Source of the DNA: Alphaproteobacteria bacterium
GTDB taxonomy: Bacteria > Pseudomonadota > Alphaproteobacteria > Rhodobacterales > Rhodobacteraceae
NCBI GenBank assembly: GCA_016869875.1
Contig: VGDE01000014.1
Location: forward strand, 1-36,074
DNA length: 36,074 nt
Direction of reading: 5' to 3'
Part shown: piece by piece, positions 7,862 through 15,672 of the stretch
Layout: each line of letters begins with the position of its first letter
Position numbering within the stretch: the first letter of the stretch is position 1
The notes under the pieces: model-generated
The model's database searches: none
What the model saw: the letters and a program-made list of their open reading frames with translations, nothing else
What the model was told of the DNA's origin: nothing
Made by a program: the position numbers and the translations under genes

Positions 7862-8281
7862 ATGCTTCGGTCCATCCCCGCTCTTGCCGCTGGCCTGCTG
7901 CTCGGCGTCCTGCCCTTCTCGGTCGTCGCCCAGACGGCCCCTGACTCGGCACCCCCTGCCGCGCCGTTCCAGAAGGTCAGCGAGCTTGTCGCCCTGCCAG
8001 AGTTCCTGCCCGGCCTGGGCACCCTGTATGTCGATCCCGCGACCCTGCCCGCGGGTCCGTTCCTCGGCTATGACCACGACGGCAAGCTCTCGGCCACGAT
8101 CTACATGACGCCCATCGAGGATCTGGAGGGTGGCGGCGCCTTCAACGATCTGGCGGTTGGCAGCGACAGCGTCACCACGACCGACATCTACTATAACGCC
8201 GGTCATCCCGGGGTGGAAAAGCCCCATGTCCATGTCGTCCTTTATCACGACAAGGATGCCAAGGCGCGGCTGGCGGAATGA
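7862..8281 (+). CDS. Secreted DUF5602/TTHB210-like protein
   Basis: A 139-residue protein with a clean signal peptide (MLRSIPALAAGLLLGVLPFSVVAQ, cleaved near the A-Q). The mature part carries VDPATLPAGPFLGYDHDGKLSATIYMTPIEDL and ends with PGVEKPHVHVVLYHD. This pattern resembles the DUF5602 family, whose Thermus member TTHB210 has been reported as controlled by a sigma-E system; I am recalling that from memory and could not check it. The histidines in the HVHVVLYH segment could bind metal. It is first in an operon that overlaps a cupredoxin gene by 4 bp and ends with an ECF sigma factor, which fits a periplasmic stress or metal role. Function is unknown. Confidence 0.75.
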   Translation: MLRSIPALAAGLLLGVLPFSVVAQTAPDSAPPAAPFQKVSELVALPEFLPGLGTLYVDPATLPAGPFLGYDHDGKLSATIYMTPIEDLEGGGAFNDLAVGSDSVTTTDIYYNAGHPGVEKPHVHVVLYHDKDAKARLAE

Positions 8282-8820
8282 TCATGGACCGCCGGACGCT
8301 GCTGACCCGGGGGACGGCTCTCTTGGGGGCCGTCTGCCTGCGGTCCCGCCAAGCGATTTCCGCACTCCCGCTGATGATCGAGATGAAGGGCAGTCCGCGC
8401 GGCGAGGCGGTCTGGTTCGTGCCGGTTGGCCTTGCCGTAAGCCCCGGCACGACGATCCGCTTCGTGAACCGCGACCCGGGCAACAGCCATACGGCCACCG
8501 CCTATCATCCTGACATCCTGGATCGGCCAAGGCGCATCCCGGCGCGGGCAACGCCCTGGGACAGCGACCTGCTTTTGCCGGGCGAGACGTTCGAGGTCAC
8601 GCTCTCCGTTCCTGGGGTTTATGATCTTTACTGCCAGCCCCATGAGCATGCGGGCATGGTGGCGCGCATCGTGGTGGGCCGGCCGGGTCAGGAGCTCGGC
8701 TGGCAGGACCCCACAGCCGGACCCGGCGATCTGCCCGAGGTGGCGTTAGCCGCCTTTCCCCCAGTTCATGCTATTCTTGAACAGGGATCCGTCATGCAAG
8801 GGCGCGGAGAAGCGACATGA
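8278..8820 (+). CDS. Cupredoxin-domain periplasmic protein
   Basis: A 180-residue protein beginning MIMDRRTLLTRGTALLGAVCL. The RR-x-L-L near the start plus a hydrophobic run looks like a twin-arginine-type export signal. The body is a plastocyanin/azurin-like fold: an N-terminal copper histidine in NSHTATAYH, then the C-x3-H-x-H-x2-M cluster in YCQPHEHAGMVARIVVG that supplies Cys, His and Met ligands. It is expected to be a type 1 copper electron carrier or copper-binding protein. The start overlaps the previous stop by 4 bp (ATG at 8278; a second ATG at 8284 is possible), and its own stop overlaps the sigma factor start. The last 40 residues are an extension without a recognisable domain. 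Confidence 0.85.
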   Translation: MIMDRRTLLTRGTALLGAVCLRSRQAISALPLMIEMKGSPRGEAVWFVPVGLAVSPGTTIRFVNRDPGNSHTATAYHPDILDRPRRIPARATPWDSDLLLPGETFEVTLSVPGVYDLYCQPHEHAGMVARIVVGRPGQELGWQDPTAGPGDLPEVALAAFPPVHAILEQGSVMQGRGEAT

Positions 8821-9536
8821 GCACAAAGCCGCAATCGAAACCTGCCTGCGCCGAGCATCAATTGTCCGAGGCTGCCTTGGTGGCGGCAGCCCGGCTCCGT
8901 GACGAGGCCGCGGTGCGCGAACTGATCCGGCGGCTGAACGGGCGCCTGTTCAGGATTGCCCGTGGCCTGATGACCAGCGACGCCGAGGCTGAAGAGGTGG
9001 TGCAGGACGCCTATCTGGCCGCCTTCACGCATCTGGACGGTTTCCGCGAGGAGGCCCGGTTCTCGACCTGGATCACCCGCATCACGCTGAACTGCGCGGC
9101 AATGCGCCTGCGCAAGGCGCGCGAGCAACAGGAATATGACACCATCAAGGATCCTGCACTTCCCAATGCGGAGGTCGTGCTGTTCCCCGGCACCGAGGCT
9201 GAGCCCACGGAAGCCGCACTTGGCCGGATGCAGACCCGCGCGCTGATCGAAGCGGCGGTGGCGGAACTGCCGCCGGACCTTCGGCTGGTGTTTCTGATGC
9301 ACGAAGCCTCCGGCCTCAGCCTGCGCGACATCGCGCGCGACCTGTCACTGCCGCTCGGCACCGTCAAGACCCGGCTGATGCGCGCGCGCCATCGCCTGCG
9401 GCAGATCATCACGGATCGGATCCACGGCGGCTTCGAGACGATCTTTCCGTTTGCGGGCAGCCGCTGCGCCGTCATGGCGGATGCTGTCGTAGCCTTGCTG
9501 AAAGAACGGCAGGAGTTGATCCGAGGCTCAGACTGA
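8817..9536 (+). CDS. ECF-type RNA polymerase sigma factor
   Basis: A 239-residue sigma-70 family protein of the extracytoplasmic-function group. Region 2 runs from about residue 35 to 100 (LFRIARGLMTSDAEAEEVVQDAYLAAFTHLDGFREEARFSTWITRIT) and region 4 from about 150 to 205 (LPPDLRLVFLMHEASGLSLRDIARDLSLPLGTVKTRLMRAR). The C-terminal tail FPFAGSRCAVMADAVVALL resembles an F-x-F-x-G-x-R-C ending seen in some alphaproteobacterial ECF sigmas. The start overlaps the cupredoxin stop in ATGA. No anti-sigma gene lies next to it: the following 237 bp hold no convincing gene. It probably directs transcription of its own operon in response to an envelope or metal signal. Confidence 0.93.
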   Translation: MSTKPQSKPACAEHQLSEAALVAAARLRDEAAVRELIRRLNGRLFRIARGLMTSDAEAEEVVQDAYLAAFTHLDGFREEARFSTWITRITLNCAAMRLRKAREQQEYDTIKDPALPNAEVVLFPGTEAEPTEAALGRMQTRALIEAAVAELPPDLRLVFLMHEASGLSLRDIARDLSLPLGTVKTRLMRARHRLRQIITDRIHGGFETIFPFAGSRCAVMADAVVALLKERQELIRGSD

Positions 9537-9773
9537 CAAGCATGGTGAAGTTAGAACCGGACCTGGCCACAAGAAACGGAGAGCACCAACTGAGGAACTG
9601 TGAGCCGTTCTATCGGGAACAAGACCAGCCTGACGCGGGCTGTTTGGCTGGACCGCGATTTGTGTGCTTCAGCGACAACTCCGGGAAGTTGGGAGCGGCA
9701 CGAAGAGCGCTGACCGCCCGACAATCTTATTTGGCGACCACGATTGATTGGAACCCTCAAACCTTTGACATCT

Positions 9774-11210
9774 TCAAGCAAGCGCCATGTCCGCGACGGG
9801 CGCGAAGATCGCGTTTATCGGATCACAACGATAGTGTCGCTCAAGGTCGGGGGCATCGCGCGACAGCTCGGTGGCACTGTCCAGCACCACCTGCACCTTG
9901 CGGTCGCTCATCAGGGGAGACAGGTTAAGACGGACGAAGCCCGGCTTCTCGATCTCGTTGCCCGACAGGATCGCTTGGCGCATCCGGTCCGACGCTACCT
10001 CGTCGATCCCCAGCAGGTGATGGACATAGGGTCCGGCGCAGGCGCAGCCGCCCCGGGCTTGGATGCCGTAGCGATCCGATAGAAGCCGGGTGATCAACTG
10101 GTGATGCACATGCCCGCTCTGCCCATCGCGGATCCGGAACGAGAAGATCGGCAGCCGCGGTCGGCTGGTGGAGCCGAGAAGCTCGATCCGCGGCTGACGG
10201 GACCACGCGTCCTGCGCACGGCGCATCACGGCGGCGCCGCGTTCGGCCATGAAGTCGGTGCCAATGCTGTCCTTGACCAGGAAGGCAAGAGCCGCGCGCA
10301 AGTCGCCGATGACGTTGGGCGTGCCTGCCTCCTCGCGCGCTTCGATCTGCTGGCTGTAGTCGTGCCTTCCCGGAGACACGAAGCGAACGGTCCCGCCGCC
10401 GGGCCAGCTGGGCCGGTCGGTCACCACCGCATCGCGGCGCAGGATCATCACGCCCGATGCGCCGGGACCGCCCACGAACTTGTGCGGCGAGACGACCACG
10501 GCGTCCAGATCAGCGCCGGGTGCCAGGGACATGCGGATCGGCAGATAGGGCCCGCCCCCGGCATAGTCCCAGACGATGCGCGCCCCGGCGGCCTTCGCCT
10601 GCCCCGTCAGGGCGGCAACATCGGCTAGTTCACCGGTGATGTTCGACGCGGCCGAGAAAGAACAGATGATCGGCTGGTTGGCCGCGCCCGCCAAGGCCTC
10701 GGCCAAGGCGACACGGTCGGGACCGCCCGCGGGATCCTCGTCCAGTTCAATCACCTCGGCGCCGCTTTCGCGCCAGGGCAGAAGGTTCGAGTGATGCTCA
10801 TATGGTCCCAGGATCACCCGTGTGCCAGGACCCGCCCCGAAGAGCGTGACCAGCCGGTTCACCCCCGCCGTGGCCCCTGCCCCGCAAAAGATGACCGCGT
10901 AATCCGGCCCCGCGCCGCAAGCCCGCGCGATGACTGCCCGCGCCGCGCGCCGCATCCCCGTCATCCGGGCGCCGCAAAACGATGCTTCGGTATGGCTGTT
11001 TGCGTAGTAGGGCAAGACATGGTCCATCACAAAGGCCTCGATCTGCCGCAGCGCGCGGCCCGAGGCGGTGTAATCAGCATAGATCAGCGGCTTTGGACCA
11101 AAGACCCCCTCGATCATTGCTCCCTCGCCGATCAGCCCGTCACGCAGGGCACCGATGGGATCGGCAGCAGCGAGTTCGGCAAGGAATGGGGCGAACGGGT
11201 TAAGGGTCAT
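9774..11210 (-). CDS. PLP-dependent aminotransferase class V / cysteine desulfurase-like enzyme
   Basis: A 478-residue fold-type I PLP enzyme. Recognisable sites are the histidine that stacks on PLP in PYEHHSN (139), the aspartate in VWDYAGGG (215) and the PLP lysine in SPHKFVGGPG (244). The N-terminus (LIYADYTASGRALRQIEAFV) is the class V entrance loop. The C-terminal part has ARGGCACAGPYVHHLLG, a cysteine-rich loop where desulfurases hold their reactive cysteine. The protein is longer than IscS/SufS (about 400), so it belongs to a related subgroup with an uncertain substrate. It is divergent from an Lrp/AsnC regulator 91 bp away, which suggests amino-acid-controlled expression. The ATG at 11210 has AAGGAGACC upstream. 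Confidence 0.85.
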   Translation of the reverse strand: MTLNPFAPFLAELAAADPIGALRDGLIGEGAMIEGVFGPKPLIYADYTASGRALRQIEAFVMDHVLPYYANSHTEASFCGARMTGMRRAARAVIARACGAGPDYAVIFCGAGATAGVNRLVTLFGAGPGTRVILGPYEHHSNLLPWRESGAEVIELDEDPAGGPDRVALAEALAGAANQPIICSFSAASNITGELADVAALTGQAKAAGARIVWDYAGGGPYLPIRMSLAPGADLDAVVVSPHKFVGGPGASGVMILRRDAVVTDRPSWPGGGTVRFVSPGRHDYSQQIEAREEAGTPNVIGDLRAALAFLVKDSIGTDFMAERGAAVMRRAQDAWSRQPRIELLGSTSRPRLPIFSFRIRDGQSGHVHHQLITRLLSDRYGIQARGGCACAGPYVHHLLGIDEVASDRMRQAILSGNEIEKPGFVRLNLSPLMSDRKVQVVLDSATELSRDAPDLERHYRCDPINAIFAPVADMALA

Positions 11211-11301
11211 GGCAGGTCTCCTTCAGCTAGCGCGAAGATAGACCAACGTGCGACGATCAACTTCTCTCAATTTGTGCTGGATGAGGCTATGGTTCGATCA
11301 T

Positions 11302-11784
11302 ATGAACGGTGGAATGAAGAATTTTGATGTGATTGACCTCCGCATCCTAACTGCCCTGCAGCGTGACTCTTCGTTGTCGCAGCGCCAGGTCGCTGAACGG
11401 GTTGGGCTCTCGCAGAACGCTTGTTGGCGGCGCATCCAGGCCTTGCAGGCAGCGGGCATTCTGGCGGGCTCACAGGCCCGCGTAGACGTGGCGGCACTGG
11501 GACTGGACCTGACAGTCTTCGTGATGATCCGCACCCGGCATCATTCCCGCGAGTGGATCGACCGTTTCTCGCGCCACGTGCAAAGCCTGCCCGAGGTGAT
11601 CGACTTCAACCGCATCGGGGGCGAATGGGACTACCTTCTGAAGATCGTCACGCCAGGCATGGCAGGCTACGACCGCTTCTACCAGAAACTGATCGACGGC
11701 TTTGAATTCGACAAGGTGACGGGCCTCTTCTCAATGGAGCAGATCCTCGACAACCGCCCCACGGACCTCAATCGGATGCTTTAG
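11302..11784 (+). CDS. Lrp/AsnC-family transcriptional regulator
   Basis: About 160 residues with the Lrp layout: an N-terminal helix-turn-helix in FDVIDLRILTALQRDSSLSQRQVAERVGLSQNACWRRI, a linker, then the RAM effector domain with GLDLTVFVMIRT, PEVIDFNRIGGEWDYLLKI and a final VTGLFSMEQIL. Starts at 11302 or 11314 are both possible; the second (MKNFDVID) fits the family length, and ribosome sites are weak for both. The frame remains open up to 11248, which is judged too long. It is divergent from the aminotransferase gene, whose expression it probably controls. An imperfect GTTC-8-GAAC repeat (11292-11307) spans the first start codon. Confidence 0.88.
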   Translation: MNGGMKNFDVIDLRILTALQRDSSLSQRQVAERVGLSQNACWRRIQALQAAGILAGSQARVDVAALGLDLTVFVMIRTRHHSREWIDRFSRHVQSLPEVIDFNRIGGEWDYLLKIVTPGMAGYDRFYQKLIDGFEFDKVTGLFSMEQILDNRPTDLNRML

Positions 11785-12186
11785 CGCGTCAGGCCTGGTC
11801 TAGGAGAACCTTGCCGCTCGACCTGGCGCACATGTCTCTAAATTTGGCCAGCTTGAACCGAACCGCGCAAAAATATGCCCAGGTCATCCTGATCTCGGAA
11901 ATGGTTTGTGTTCAACATCTGCTAGGTGTCTTGCCTGCTTACACGCTCTAAATGACGGTAGTGCGGATCACAGATATGTAGAGCAAAGTCATAGCCCCAG
12001 GTTTCTGAATCTCCCTGCCCTGCCCTTCTTTGAAACACCTCTGCCTTCGATCTGCTGATCGAAAGGCTTGTGCTTAAGCATCTCGACCAGACACGAGCGT
12101 TTTTATAATCGAATTTAAACGGCCGTTTTCTCCCGCGTTGCGAATGTGTATAAACGCGCGCAAACAGCCCCAACCCGGAACCCTCT
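11785..12186. other. Intergenic region, no convincing gene
   Basis: About 400 bp of lower GC content than its neighbours. A 91-codon frame on the minus strand has no family resemblance and unnatural composition, so it is not called. The only structure seen is AAACGGCCGTTT (12117-12128), a perfect 12-bp palindrome 58 bp before the recombinase start, which could be part of its promoter or a crossover-related site. The low-GC stretch may mark an insertion boundary. Confidence 0.4.
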
Positions 12187-13095
12187 ATGCCGCTCATCGG
12201 CTATGCCCGCGTCTCGACCCTCAAGCAGACGCACGATCCGCAGTTGGTAGAACTGCGCCAGGCCGGCTGCGCCTTAGTCCATGAGGAGCACGCCTAGGGC
12301 GCCGACCGCACCCGCCCTGCCCTCGCACGGCTTCTGGCCCAGATGCGGTCCGGGGATACGCTGGTGGTGGTGCGGCTCGACCGGCTGGCCCGTTCGCTGG
12401 CGCATCTGCTGCAGGTGATCGAGACGCTGGAGGCGCGGGGTGCGCATTTCCGCTCGCTGGGCGATCCCATCGACACGGCCACGCCGCAGGGCCGCTTTTC
12501 ACTGCAGGTGATGGGAGCGGTGGCGGAACTGGAACGCGCGCTGATCCGCGAGCGGACCAAGGCGGGGCTGCGCTCAGCCCGGGCGCAGGGGCGAGTGGGC
12601 GGCAATCCGGCCCTGCGGGCGGGCGACCGCGAGGCGATCCGCAAGCTGCGCATGGCACGCGACGAGACCTATTTCCGCAAGCTGGAGGCCTCGGCCGATG
12701 GCTGGCTGCCGCTGGTGCGGCGGCACCGGCCCGCCATGCTCTGGGAGGATCTGGCGCGCCTCGTCACAGCCCCCACTGGCCAAGGCTGGTCGGTGGAGCG
12801 GCTGAAGCGCGCCACCAAACGCTATGTCAGCGACGGGCTCTTGCCCCCTTCGGTGCTGGAGCGGGCGCCGTGCAGCACGCCCGACGACCGGCTGCTGGCG
12901 ATCGTGGCCGGCATGCGCCATGCCGATCCGGACCTTACGCTGGCGGGTATCGCCACGAGGCTGGAGCAGATGCGCGAAAGAACACCCAGGGGGAATGCGA
13001 AGTGGTTCCCGGCCACCGTCAGGATGCTGTTGCAACGGGCCGGCAGGATGGGGATGGTTGGCGGCGCGAGTGAGGGGCATAGGACCCTTCCCTAG
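12187..13095 (+). pseudogene. Serine recombinase (resolvase/invertase family) interrupted by an amber codon
   Basis: Reading from ATG 12187 gives the start of a small serine recombinase: PLIGYARVSTLKQT, where the serine after YARV is the nucleophile. A TAG at 12295-12297 stops translation after 36 residues, in the segment EEHA-stop-GADRTRPAL, where family members usually read EEHASGADR. One base change (TCG to TAG) explains it. The frame then stays open to 13095, encoding VVVRLDRLARSL and the EL-E-R-ALIRERTK segment, a DNA-binding tail and a long C-terminal extension. The downstream start at 12343 would give a protein without the nucleophile. Unless the amber codon is suppressed, the enzyme is inactive. 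Confidence 0.85.
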
Positions 13096-13905
13096 CCGCT
13101 CTGGTCCAGAAGCGCGTCCACGGCGGCTTTCAGCTTGCAGCGGTCGATAGCCGAAAGGTCGCGGCAGGCGGATTTCCAAGCGGCCTTTGACGGCGCTGCA
13201 TTTGGGGCTGCCTTGGGGGCGCGGGATTTGGAAGTTCGGCCTGGCGCGGCCGCCGCCCAGGGCCGGGCGTATCCGTCGGCGCGTCACTCCCCTGCCCCGC
13301 AAAGCGGCGCAGCACGTCCAACTCGTCCTCGACGGACCGCGTGTCCCAGTCCTTCAGTTCGGCCGCGATGGCAGTAGCCAGGCATGGGCCGTGGGGATTT
13401 CCTGGGATACTTCAGTACCTCGCCGAGGGCCTAGACCAAGCGGATGAAGTTGCGGATATAGGCGCGCTTCTGCTAGCCTGAGAGCTTGAATAGAACCGCC
13501 ATGACGCTGTCGGGATCGTGTTCGGCGGTATGCGGGTCCAAAAAAAAATGCAGCGCCAGATGCGCCATTTCTGTAAACGAGATGTCCTTGCGGGCCATGT
13601 TTTCATTGATCATGGGGCGATAGAACTGTTCCAGCGCATTGCCCCGTGCGTCAATTCCCGCGTCAATGCAGTCCAAGCTTTCCGTATCTCCGTGTCCGTC
13701 AGAAGCTGGTGATAGGCGGTCAGGCGACGCCCGCCCTGGATCAATTCGTAGCGGCCATACCTGCCCGGCTCCACTCGGATCGGGTTCAACAGGTCGATAT
13801 CGCGGATCGACTGCACCAGTTCGGCCGGTTCGAATCCCGCCGCAATCGCGCGGTCACAGCACTGTGCCCGCGGGCACAGTGGAATGATATCGTCTATCCT
13901 GGCGC
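13092..13905 (-). pseudogene. parB-like gene, multiply disrupted
   Basis: The minus strand carries a decayed ParB/Spo0J-type gene. The N-terminal part (about 13890 to 13700) reads GFEPAELVQSIRDIDLLNPIRVEP and YELIQGGRRLTAYHQLL, the ParB box motifs. A frameshift near 13680 leads into a second frame with EQFYRPMINENMARKDISFTEMAHLAL (13480-13660). That frame is broken by TAG codons at 13475-13473 and near 13432, followed by remnants like QKRAYIR. A last frame ends with CRDLSAIDRCKLKAAVDALLDQSG at 13092, a plausible natural C-terminus, overlapping the recombinase stop by 4 bp. At least two stops and two frame changes make it non-functional. It is distinct from repB. Confidence 0.75.
13860..13881. 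repeat. Perfect 22-bp palindrome, probable ParB-type site (copy 1)
   Basis: A perfect palindrome centred between 13870 and 13871 with core GTGCCCGCGGGCAC and arms CACT/AGTG. A half-copy (CGCGGTCACAG, 13849-13859) directly abuts it. It shares its core with the sites at 13990, 14109, 14311 and 15998. The family recurs only around the parB pseudogene, repC and repB, so it is likely a partition (parS-like) or operator sequence. The palindrome is seen; binding is inferred. Confidence 0.7.
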
Positions 13906-13989
13906 GGAGGCTTTAAGCTGGCAAGCTTTCGGCGCCTTGCCCGCACCAGATGAACATTTGGGCTTCAATGGCAGCCCCGACTGCAAGCG

Positions 13990-14009
13990 ACTGTGACCGC
14001 GGTCACAGT
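13990..14009. repeat. Perfect 20-bp palindrome, probable ParB-type site (copy 2)
   Basis: The sequence ACTGTGACCGCGGTCACAGT is its own reverse complement. It differs from copy 1 only in the fourth base on either side of the centre (A/T in place of C/G), a symmetric change that keeps the palindrome intact. This points to selection on twofold symmetry, as for a dimeric DNA-binding protein. Confidence 0.7.
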
Positions 14010-14108
14010 GGTCGATGACGTCCACAACAAAGGTCTGGATTCTCACCACTGGGACTAGCGTGCTCGACCGTTGCGCTGCATAGCAACCTAAGTATCTGAG
14101 CATACCAC

Positions 14109-14124
14109 TGTGGCCGTGGTCACA
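14109..14124. repeat. Degenerate copy of the palindrome family (copy 3)
   Basis: TGTGGCCGTGGTCACA keeps the TGTG/CACA ends and six of eight pairs of the 16-bp core, with two mismatched pairs. It is about 100 bp from copy 2 in the same intergenic region. Confidence 0.5.
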
Positions 14125-14310
14125 TATGAGGAGCCGTGTGAGCATTTATGGTCGGCGCCCCAACGTTTAGTGCTTTAGGGCGGTGTCGCAGCAGATGTAT
14201 CATTGCGATAGACTTGATGACTAAAGCTCCGGGCGGTTGCTATCCCAAGCGGAGATGGTGGAAACGGAGCCCGCCATTTCCAACTGAGAAAAATTGACCC
14301 TGTTCGGAAC

Positions 14311-14334
14311 CCATTGTGCCCGCGGGCACAATGG
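14311..14334. repeat. Perfect 24-bp palindrome downstream of repC (copy 4)
   Basis: This is the longest member: a perfect palindrome centred between 14322 and 14323, with core GTGCCCGCGGGCAC and arms CCATT/AATGG. It lies 90 bp past the repC stop, the position where parS sites are found in many RepABC plasmids. It is the best candidate for the main centromere site of this replicon. Location and symmetry are seen; function is inferred. Confidence 0.7.
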
Positions 14335-14423
14335 TTCGCCGGATTGGTAACCTCCGCAGACTCTGCAAAAACTAGCTATGCACGGCTACCGTCATCGGAT
14401 TATCTGAGGTCACATCAAATGCA

Positions 14424-15536
14424 TCAGGACAACGCGGACGAGCCTGCCACAAGACGATCCAGCAAGGCGATGGGATTGAATCGAACAGACCGCTTTCCAA
14501 CAACAAGGCTGCGGAAATAAGCCTGCATGTTGCGAATGCGGGGCTGTAGCTGCACCATGGCCAGGACAGTGATGGCAGCTTTGCGGAGGCCGAGGCATTT
14601 CCTTGCTTTGGTGAGGAGAGCGTGATCGATGCCGATCATCGGCGCCAGCATGCGAGCGTGCTTATCTGCGGCGTCCCACGTGGTGACGGGCTCCAGCGCG
14701 AACTCCATCGCACTTGGGCAGGCTATTTGTAGCTTCACCAGCATACCCTGCTCACAATCTTCATCTCGTTTCTCAGCTTCTTCACGCAAGTCTGATTCAT
14801 AGTCTTCAGGATAAGACTTGAGAAGATGTCGGTCATTCTGACCGGCAGTGGCGGTCATCGGATCGGTGCGGCTATCTTTGATCTCCGGTGCATCGGAAGG
14901 GTAGGGGGTGTGTGGCTCGTCCTCCTTCCGCATGATGTCGTCGAGTTCGGCAAAGATCTCTTCAAGAAGGGCAGGTGTCAGCGACGTGCGGCGTAGCACT
15001 GTCCGTACGACGGTCGTGTCTATGCCATCGTGCCCGCGGTCATCGATCCAGGCAAGCCGTGCGAGGATCTTGGTTCTAAGATGCCTCATATGAGCCTTGT
15101 CGCGCTCGGCCTCAGCAAGGGCATTGGACCACCGCTCGCGGTTCTCAATCATTGGCGACAGGTCGATCCCGAAAGCTTCGACGGCACCGCTCTGCGGATC
15201 GCGGGTGCTGTATCGCTTCCCGTTGGGGCTGCTGCGCCGCTGGATTACCCCGGCCTCTGCCAGTTCGGCCAGGTGCCTGCGGATAGTCTTGTCGCTGACT
15301 CCGGCAAGTCGGCGTTGCAATTCGGCATTCGAGGCAAAGCAGATCATGCCACGGCCGGGCTTGAGGCAACTGAGAAGCGCGGACAGGGTCTGCACTACTT
15401 TGGGCTTGATGCCGAGGCGAGGCGCCGCATCGCGAAGCACCCGGAAGATGACCCATGTTTCGTCGGCCTTAGCTACGAGCGCAGCCGGGCTCATCGCGAG
15501 GCCACCGGCCCGCGGAATTGCTCGTTGAAATGTCAT
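14424..15536 (-). CDS. repC: RepC, plasmid replication initiator
   Basis: A 370-residue initiator of the RepABC type. The start at 15536 (MTFQRAIPRAGG) is chosen because GCGGAGCAGG lies directly upstream and because the distance to the first conserved block suits the family; the frame is open to a TTG at 15650 without a ribosome site. Conserved parts are ETWVIFRVLRDAAPRLGIKPKVVQTLSALLS, the N-terminal winged-helix segment SNAELQRRLAGVSDKTIRRHLAELAEAGVIQRRSSPNGKRYSTRD, and a C-terminal AYFRSLV region. RepC binds the origin, which in this family lies inside repC itself, and is limiting for replication. Its expression should be held down by the antisense RNA in the repB-repC gap. Confidence 0.93.
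   Translation of the reverse strand: MTFQRAIPRAGGLAMSPAALVAKADETWVIFRVLRDAAPRLGIKPKVVQTLSALLSCLKPGRGMICFASNAELQRRLAGVSDKTIRRHLAELAEAGVIQRRSSPNGKRYSTRDPQSGAVEAFGIDLSPMIENRERWSNALAEAERDKAHMRHLRTKILARLAWIDDRGHDGIDTTVVRTVLRRTSLTPALLEEIFAELDDIMRKEDEPHTPYPSDAPEIKDSRTDPMTATAGQNDRHLLKSYPEDYESDLREEAEKRDEDCEQGMLVKLQIACPSAMEFALEPVTTWDAADKHARMLAPMIGIDHALLTKARKCLGLRKAAITVLAMVQLQPRIRNMQAYFRSLVVGKRSVRFNPIALLDRLVAGSSALS
14745..14835. other. Probable replication origin (oriV) inside repC
   Basis: This is the most AT-rich part of the repC gene, with stretches such as GATTCATAGTCTTCAGGATA. In RepABC plasmids the origin maps to an AT-rich region within repC, where RepC binds. The base composition is seen; the assignment follows family knowledge and no iterons were recognised. 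Confidence 0.4.
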
Positions 15537-15637
15537 CCTGCTCCGCAGGGGGACCGTAAGCCCATGCGTCATCAGCCACTGCCCGAGGTTTCTCAGAAAC
15601 GTAGGCAAACTTCTCCCGCCAACCGAATCGGTTGTGG

Positions 15638-15667
15638 TTGACGGGCACAATGGAGGCTGCTAGTAAT
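15638..15667 (+). promoter_or_regulatory. Promoter of the repB-repC counter-transcribed RNA
   Basis: TTGACG (15638-15643) followed after 17 bp by TAGTAAT (15661-15667) forms a sigma-70-like promoter on the strand opposite repC. The expected start is near 15673, which gives an RNA of about 55 nt to the terminator at 15733. A strong promoter at this place is a hallmark of RepABC antisense control. Confidence 0.7.
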
Positions 15668-15672
15668 GAAGG

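Larger units (their letters stand above)
13906..14423. other. Intergenic region between parB pseudogene and repC
   Basis: About 520 bp without a gene. It contains three of the palindromes (13990, 14109, 14311), is less GC-rich than its surroundings and is non-coding on both strands as far as can be seen. Its likely role is a partition and incompatibility region belonging to the repABC replicon. Confidence 0.55.

Noticed and set aside
9542..9928. A possible anti-sigma gene after the ECF sigma factor
   Set aside because: The frame lacks any membrane helix or zinc-binding anti-sigma motif and runs into the opposite end of the aminotransferase gene.
11922..12197. A 91-codon open frame on the minus strand upstream of the recombinase
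   Set aside because: Unlike any family, no ribosome site, composition unlike neighbouring genes, and it runs over the recombinase promoter and start.
13860..14334. The palindromes as a CRISPR array or as REP-type repeats
   Set aside because: Spacing is irregular, spacers are not of uniform length, and the repeats are symmetric along their whole length, unlike CRISPR repeats.
15632..15650. A further copy of the palindrome family (TTGTG...CACAA) in the repB-repC gap
   Set aside because: The spacer is one base longer and the centre is not symmetric, and the bases are explained by the ctRNA promoter.
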